NCBI RefSeq assembly: GCF_003206575.1
Contig: NZ_PZJO01000001.1
Location: 274,720 to 338,719 of the forward strand
Origin: Salinicola endophyticus
Lineage (GTDB): Bacteria; Pseudomonadota; Gammaproteobacteria; Pseudomonadales; Halomonadaceae
Reading direction: 5' to 3'
DNA length: 64,000 nucleotides
The notes below the pieces were generated by a model, which saw nothing but the letters and a program-made list of their open reading frames with translations, did no database searches and was not told the DNA's origin. The position numbers and the translations under genes are program-made. Positions 60,358 through 64,000 of the stretch are shown here, one piece after another (the first letter of the stretch is position 1; the number at the start of each line of letters is the position of its first letter).

Positions 60358-60420
60358 GCCGCTCGCGGCGGCCGTGGCGCTCAAGCGCGCTGCGCCGACG
60401 CCGATAAAGTAGCGAGCGGC
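60358..60420 (+). terminator. Inverted repeat after the first peptide-binding protein gene
   Basis: A 9-bp pair GCCGCTCGC (60358-60366) and GCGAGCGGC (60412-60420) separated by 45 GC-rich bases. It starts just past the stop at 60356. A terminator or RNA-end structure is possible, but there is no T tract. Confidence 0.35.
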
Positions 60421-60484
60421 GGCAGGGCGCTACGGTGCCGGCGTGGCCGGCCCCGACCTTCGATCGCCCCCGGGAGAGCGCGTC

Positions 60485-61162
60485 ATGCGGCACCTCGCAT
60501 CACTTGTCGTCCAGCCCCACGCGCCCTCCCGAAGCCAAGTCGTGCTTTTCTACCTGCTCCTGCTCACCGTCCTGACACCGACCGCACCGGCCGGCGCCAA
60601 TGCCCTGCACCAAGGCGACTGGCTGCTGCGTGGCATGGTGATCGGTAGCCAAGCCGCCCAGGTGCACTCGACGATCTCGACCATCGGCGGCGCGTTGGAG
60701 ATCGACTCCCGCATCCAGCCGGGTGCCGACATCAGCTATTTCCTGAGTGAGCGCTGGGCGCTCGAATTCACCGGCGGTATCTCGCGTGCGTACTACCGGG
60801 TGCGCGACTCGCTGATCGGTGACTTCGACGTGGGCCGCGTCGACAGCGACAGCGCGATGCTGTCACTGCAGTATCACTTCCTCCCCTGGGGGGCGCTGAC
60901 GCCCTACCTGGGCGCGGGTCTCTATCATGCCCGCGAGCACAGCGTCGAGCCCGCCGCCGGCATTCCCGACTTCACGGTCGAGCCGGTCACCGGCCCGCTC
61001 GTCGTGGCCGGCGCCGATTACCACTTGGGCGGCGCCTGGTTCGCCAGCGCCAACCTGCGCTACCTGAAGGTGCCCACCTACCGTTTCGAAGGCGACGGCT
61101 TCAGCAGCGAGCTTCGGGCCAGCATCTGGACACTGGGCGCCGGGCTGGGCTACCGCTTCTGA
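60485..61162 (+). CDS. ompW: OmpW family outer membrane protein
   Basis: A 225-residue eight-stranded beta-barrel protein. The ATG at 60485 gives a basic n-region and a hydrophobic stretch (VVLFYLLLLTVLTP) with a cut near APAGA, though the leader is somewhat long. The mature part has WLLRGMVIG, SYFLSERWALEFTGG, LPWGALTPYLGAGL and a terminal aromatic YRF. OmpW proteins pass small hydrophobic or stress-related molecules and respond to salinity. It lies between the two OppA-like genes. Confidence 0.88.
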   Translation: MRHLASLVVQPHAPSRSQVVLFYLLLLTVLTPTAPAGANALHQGDWLLRGMVIGSQAAQVHSTISTIGGALEIDSRIQPGADISYFLSERWALEFTGGISRAYYRVRDSLIGDFDVGRVDSDSAMLSLQYHFLPWGALTPYLGAGLYHAREHSVEPAAGIPDFTVEPVTGPLVVAGADYHLGGAWFASANLRYLKVPTYRFEGDGFSSELRASIWTLGAGLGYRF

Positions 61163-61202
61163 TCCGACGAGGGCGGCCCAACCCGGTAAGGAGGGCGACA
61201 CC

Positions 61203-62396
61203 ATGCACATGATCGACAATGCCCTGCTCACAGCGACGCTGAGCCGCGCCGCCTTCCTGCTGGTGTTTCTGACCGTGGTCCTGAGCCAGCCCAAGGAGCG
61301 CTATCTGTGGCACTGGCTAGCAGCACTGGTCGGCTCCTCCCTGGGGGCGGCGCTGATGATGCGGTTCCCGGCCAACGGCGAGCCTGCGATGGCGGTCAGC
61401 CTGGCGACCTACTTCCTGTTCATGATCAGTCTGGCCGGCTCCTGGAGCGGCATGCGGCTGTTCTATCACCGGCGCATCGATCGGCGCCTGCTGGGCGCCC
61501 TGTTACTGCTGCCGCTGCTGACCTTCGCCTTGCTCGATCTATGCCACGTGGCACTGCACTACCGCCGCCTGGTCATCACTGCGGCCTGCGTCATACCCGC
61601 CGCGCTGACGGTGTTCGAGATCGTCAGGCCGGCGTCGGAACGACTCTTCTCGTCGATCGTCGTGGCCCTGGCGTTCGCCGCCTACACCGTGGTACTGGCA
61701 GGCACCAGCGCGGCCTTGCTGCTGGATCTCGCCCCAGCGACGCTGGAAGGCCTCAACTACCCCTCGTTTGCCGTCGACCGGGTCGCCAGTATCCTGGTCT
61801 ATTTCGGCTATATCGCCATGGCCGGTGAGCGCGCCAACCGCGCCCTGCGCCAGCAGGCCGAGACCGATCAGCTCACCGGTCTGGCCAACCGCCACGGCGC
61901 CCAGCGCGCGCTGAGCCGGCTGGAGACGGCGCGCACGGCGGACCCCGAGAGCCCCCGGGCCGGCGTGCTGCTCGCGGATATCGACCACTTCAAGCGTATC
62001 AACGATACCCACGGCCACGAGGTCGGCGACAGCGTGATCGTCGCGGTCGCCGCGCGCCTGCGCGGGACCGTGCGCAACGGGGACGTCGTGGTACGCTGGG
62101 GCGGCGAAGAGTTTCTGATACTGCTGCCCGGGGCCGACAGCGCAGCGGCCCGGGCGATCGCCGAGCGCCTGCGCGACGCGATGATACGCACCCCGGTGCA
62201 CGCCGCCGGTCACGATATCCCGGTGACGCTCTCGATCGGCATCGCCGAGGCGGCGCCGGAGGGCGAGACACTGTCCGCAACCATCGTCAGCGCCGACCGC
62301 GCTCTCTACCGCGCCAAGCGCCAGGGCCGCGATCGTATCTGCGTCGACGACGCCGAGCAGGGCGACAGCGCCACGATGATTCGCCCCCTGTCCTGA
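61203..62396 (+). CDS. Membrane diguanylate cyclase (GGDEF)
   Basis: A 397-residue protein. Its N-terminal half (about 10-205) has seven hydrophobic helices with no recognised sensor domain. The C-terminal GGDEF domain has the active-site GGEEF at 300-304 and an inhibitory I-site RNGD at 291-294, so it should make c-di-GMP and be product-inhibited. There is no EAL domain. It starts 40 bases after ompW and is probably cotranscribed. The ligand of the membrane part is unknown. Confidence 0.92.
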   Translation: MHMIDNALLTATLSRAAFLLVFLTVVLSQPKERYLWHWLAALVGSSLGAALMMRFPANGEPAMAVSLATYFLFMISLAGSWSGMRLFYHRRIDRRLLGALLLLPLLTFALLDLCHVALHYRRLVITAACVIPAALTVFEIVRPASERLFSSIVVALAFAAYTVVLAGTSAALLLDLAPATLEGLNYPSFAVDRVASILVYFGYIAMAGERANRALRQQAETDQLTGLANRHGAQRALSRLETARTADPESPRAGVLLADIDHFKRINDTHGHEVGDSVIVAVAARLRGTVRNGDVVVRWGGEEFLILLPGADSAAARAIAERLRDAMIRTPVHAAGHDIPVTLSIGIAEAAPEGETLSATIVSADRALYRAKRQGRDRICVDDAEQGDSATMIRPLS

Positions 62397-62658
62397 TGCG
62401 CCCACACCTGGCACCGCTTCCCCAACCGCGCCGATCCACGGCAGTCGCCGCAGGCCGCTCGACCTGCTATGCATGAGATGAAACGCCCCATCGAGCATTT
62501 GAATTAGACGCGTCACGTCGATCGCGCGATGGTGTGACATCGGCCGCTCGCTGACTTTTCTTGCAAACCCTAGGCACTGACCGACTCTTACAAACCCTAG
62601 GCACTGTCTGAAAAGCCCCCTGAAGCGCGCCATAACAACAAACTCGGAGACATCTGCA
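62397..62658. other. Intergenic region with family B repeat half copy
   Basis: 262 bases hold the GGDEF-gene 3' flank and the upstream region of the next OppA-like gene. CAAACCCTAGGCACTG occurs twice, at 62564-62579 and 62591-62606. The second copy continues into an 18-base exact match to the left end of the family B repeat (62598-62615). The right end of the element is absent. Confidence 0.7.
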
Positions 62659-64000
62659 ATGCCCCTCCCCGCTCTTCCCCGCGGTCTTTACGCCATCAGC
62701 GCCCTGACCCTCGCCATGGGCAGCCTCGCCGCCCCGGCCCAGGCCGACACGCTCAATATCGGTGTCCAGGGCGAGCTCGCCTCCTTCGATACCTCACAGG
62801 TCTCCGGTGGGGTGTGGGAATCCCAGGTACTAATGGATGTCTTCGAGGGTCTGGTCGTGCAATCGCCGACAGGCGAGCTGCTGCCAGGCATGGCAACGAG
62901 CTGGCAGGTCTCTGACGACGGCAGGACCTACACCTTCCATATGCGCGACGACGCCAAGTGGTCGGACGGCGAGCCGGTCACCGCCGAGGACTTCGTGTTC
63001 GGCTGGCAGCATCTGCTGGCACCTAAGAACGCCTCCAAGTACGCCTACATGCTCTACCCCATCGCCAACGCCGAGGCGATCAACACCGGCAAACAGCCGA
63101 CCGATAGCCTGGGGGCCAAGTCGCTGGATGGCGGCAAGACGCTCGAGGTGACCCTCGATCATCCGACGCCCTACTTTCTGCAGCTGCTGACCCACTACAC
63201 CGCCTACCCGGTGCCCAAGCATCTGGTCGACGAGTATGGCCGCGACTGGGTCGATCTCGACCATATCGCCACCAATGGCGCCTTTCACCCGGTGCAGTGG
63301 GTGTCGCAGTCGCGCATCAGCGTCGAGAAGAGCCCGACCTACTACGCCGCTGACGAGGTCGCCCTGGATGGCGTCAACTACTACACCGTCGAGGATCGCA
63401 ACGCGGGCATCTCACGCTTCCGTGCCGGTGAGCTCGATGTGCTGGCGGACTACCCCTCCAGCCGCTACCAGTGGCTCAAGGAGAACCTGCCCAAGGCCAC
63501 CCACATGAGCCCGATGCTCGGCTCCTACTACTACGTGCTCAATCATCGCGACGGACATCCGACAACCGACAAGCGGGTCCGCGAAGCGCTCAATCTGGCC
63601 ATCCGACGTAACGTCATCTCGCAACAGATCATGGCAGGCTCGTTCAAGGCATCAACCGGGCTGGTGCCGCCGGGCACCAACCACTACCAGGCCCAGCATA
63701 TGGATCTGGGCAGCGACGATATGAACGCACGCATGGCCAAGGCCAAGGCGCTGCTCGAGGAGGCCGGCTATGGCCCCGACCATCCGCTGACGCTGCGCCT
63801 GCGCTACAACACCAGCGACGAACACAAGAAGATCGCCATCGCCGTGGCCGCGATGTGGAAGCCACTCGGGGTCGATGTGCAGATGATCAACTCCGAAGCC
63901 ACCGTCCACTATCAGACGATTGCCCAAGGCGATTTCGACGTCGCCCGGGCCGGCTGGATCGCCGACTACAACGACGCCGAGAACTTCCTGGCCCTGCTGC
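62659..64000 (+). CDS. Oligopeptide ABC transporter substrate-binding protein (OppA-like), copy 2, 3' cut by window
   Basis: An uninterrupted frame of 447 codons runs from ATG 62659 (signal peptide LYAISALTLAMGSLAAPAQA, cut near QADT) to the window end. It belongs to the same SBP_bac_5 family and is a clear paralogue of the 58746 gene: the segments VPPGTNHYQAQ, KALLEEAGYGPDHPLTLRLRYN and AVAAMWKPLGVDVQ align nearly residue for residue. The C-terminal 90 or so residues and any downstream permease genes lie outside the window. Different ligand range is expected from divergence in the binding lobes. Confidence 0.92.
   Translation, partial: MPLPALPRGLYAISALTLAMGSLAAPAQADTLNIGVQGELASFDTSQVSGGVWESQVLMDVFEGLVVQSPTGELLPGMATSWQVSDDGRTYTFHMRDDAKWSDGEPVTAEDFVFGWQHLLAPKNASKYAYMLYPIANAEAINTGKQPTDSLGAKSLDGGKTLEVTLDHPTPYFLQLLTHYTAYPVPKHLVDEYGRDWVDLDHIATNGAFHPVQWVSQSRISVEKSPTYYAADEVALDGVNYYTVEDRNAGISRFRAGELDVLADYPSSRYQWLKENLPKATHMSPMLGSYYYVLNHRDGHPTTDKRVREALNLAIRRNVISQQIMAGSFKASTGLVPPGTNHYQAQHMDLGSDDMNARMAKAKALLEEAGYGPDHPLTLRLRYNTSDEHKKIAIAVAAMWKPLGVDVQMINSEATVHYQTIAQGDFDVARAGWIADYNDAENFLALL

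Overview
This 64 kb window is GC-rich, gene-dense chromosomal DNA from a gammaproteobacterium, most likely a member of the Halomonadaceae (Halomonas, Chromohalobacter or Salinicola type). This rests on the acidic proteins, the gene content (SlmA, SlyX, ZapB, RpoH, a radC-rpmB-rpmG-mutM block and a coaBC-dut-algC-argB-slmA block) and the mixture of TRAP and ABC transporters. The assignment is inferred from protein resemblance, not from a search. I see no rRNA or tRNA gene, CRISPR array, prophage or intact insertion sequence.

Layout: 1-3.9 kb holds the end of a CDF cation transporter, a membrane-anchored cold-shock-domain protein, slyX, trxB and a 2-Cys peroxiredoxin with a possible OxyR site. 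4.0-7.4 kb holds a CPXCG protein and aconitase acnA. 7.4-15.3 kb holds a GAF sensor kinase and response regulator divergent from a sugar ABC transporter operon that ends in an SMP-30-type lactonase. 15.4-20.7 kb holds a TM2 protein, an NAD-malic enzyme, a fused YeeE/YedE sulfur transporter and trpS. 20.8-25.7 kb is an amino-acid or amine catabolic group (NhaC-like antiporter, FAD oxidoreductase, IclR regulator, alanine dehydrogenase). 25.9-30.2 kb holds a thioesterase, a DUF2007 protein, rlmI, mutM, rpmG, rpmB and radC.

30.2-38.7 kb is a hexuronate/aldonate catabolic islet: GntR regulator, ManD, a dehydrogenase remnant, TRAP transporter genes dctP, dctQ and dctM, fructuronate reductase uxuB and mannonate dehydratase uxuA. 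It lies between radC and coaBC, genes that are usually neighbours in gammaproteobacteria. Together these genes would import a sugar acid and convert it through fructuronate and mannonate to 2-keto-3-deoxygluconate; the later steps are not in the window. 39.3-44.9 kb holds coaBC, dut, yaeQ, algC, argB and slmA. 45-52.3 kb holds rpoH, ftsX, ftsE, ftsY, rsmD, zapB, rimI, an unknown gene and a bolA homologue. 52.4-64 kb holds an MFS exporter, an acidic unknown protein, glsA, lysS, prfB with its programmed +1 frameshift, and two paralogous oligopeptide-binding proteins flanking an OmpW-like porin and a diguanylate cyclase.

The least explained material is non-coding. Two families of terminally inverted, MITE-like repeats are present: about 150 bp at 1.5 and 15.4 kb, and about 200 bp at 33.9 kb with a half copy at 62.6 kb. 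There is also a hairpin and direct-repeat array between prfB and lysS, and a hairpin-rich block at 16.0 kb. The most unusual coding items are the membrane-tethered cold-shock protein, the two unrelated mannonate dehydratases in one operon with a decayed dehydrogenase between them, and the two-component system facing the sugar ABC operon.
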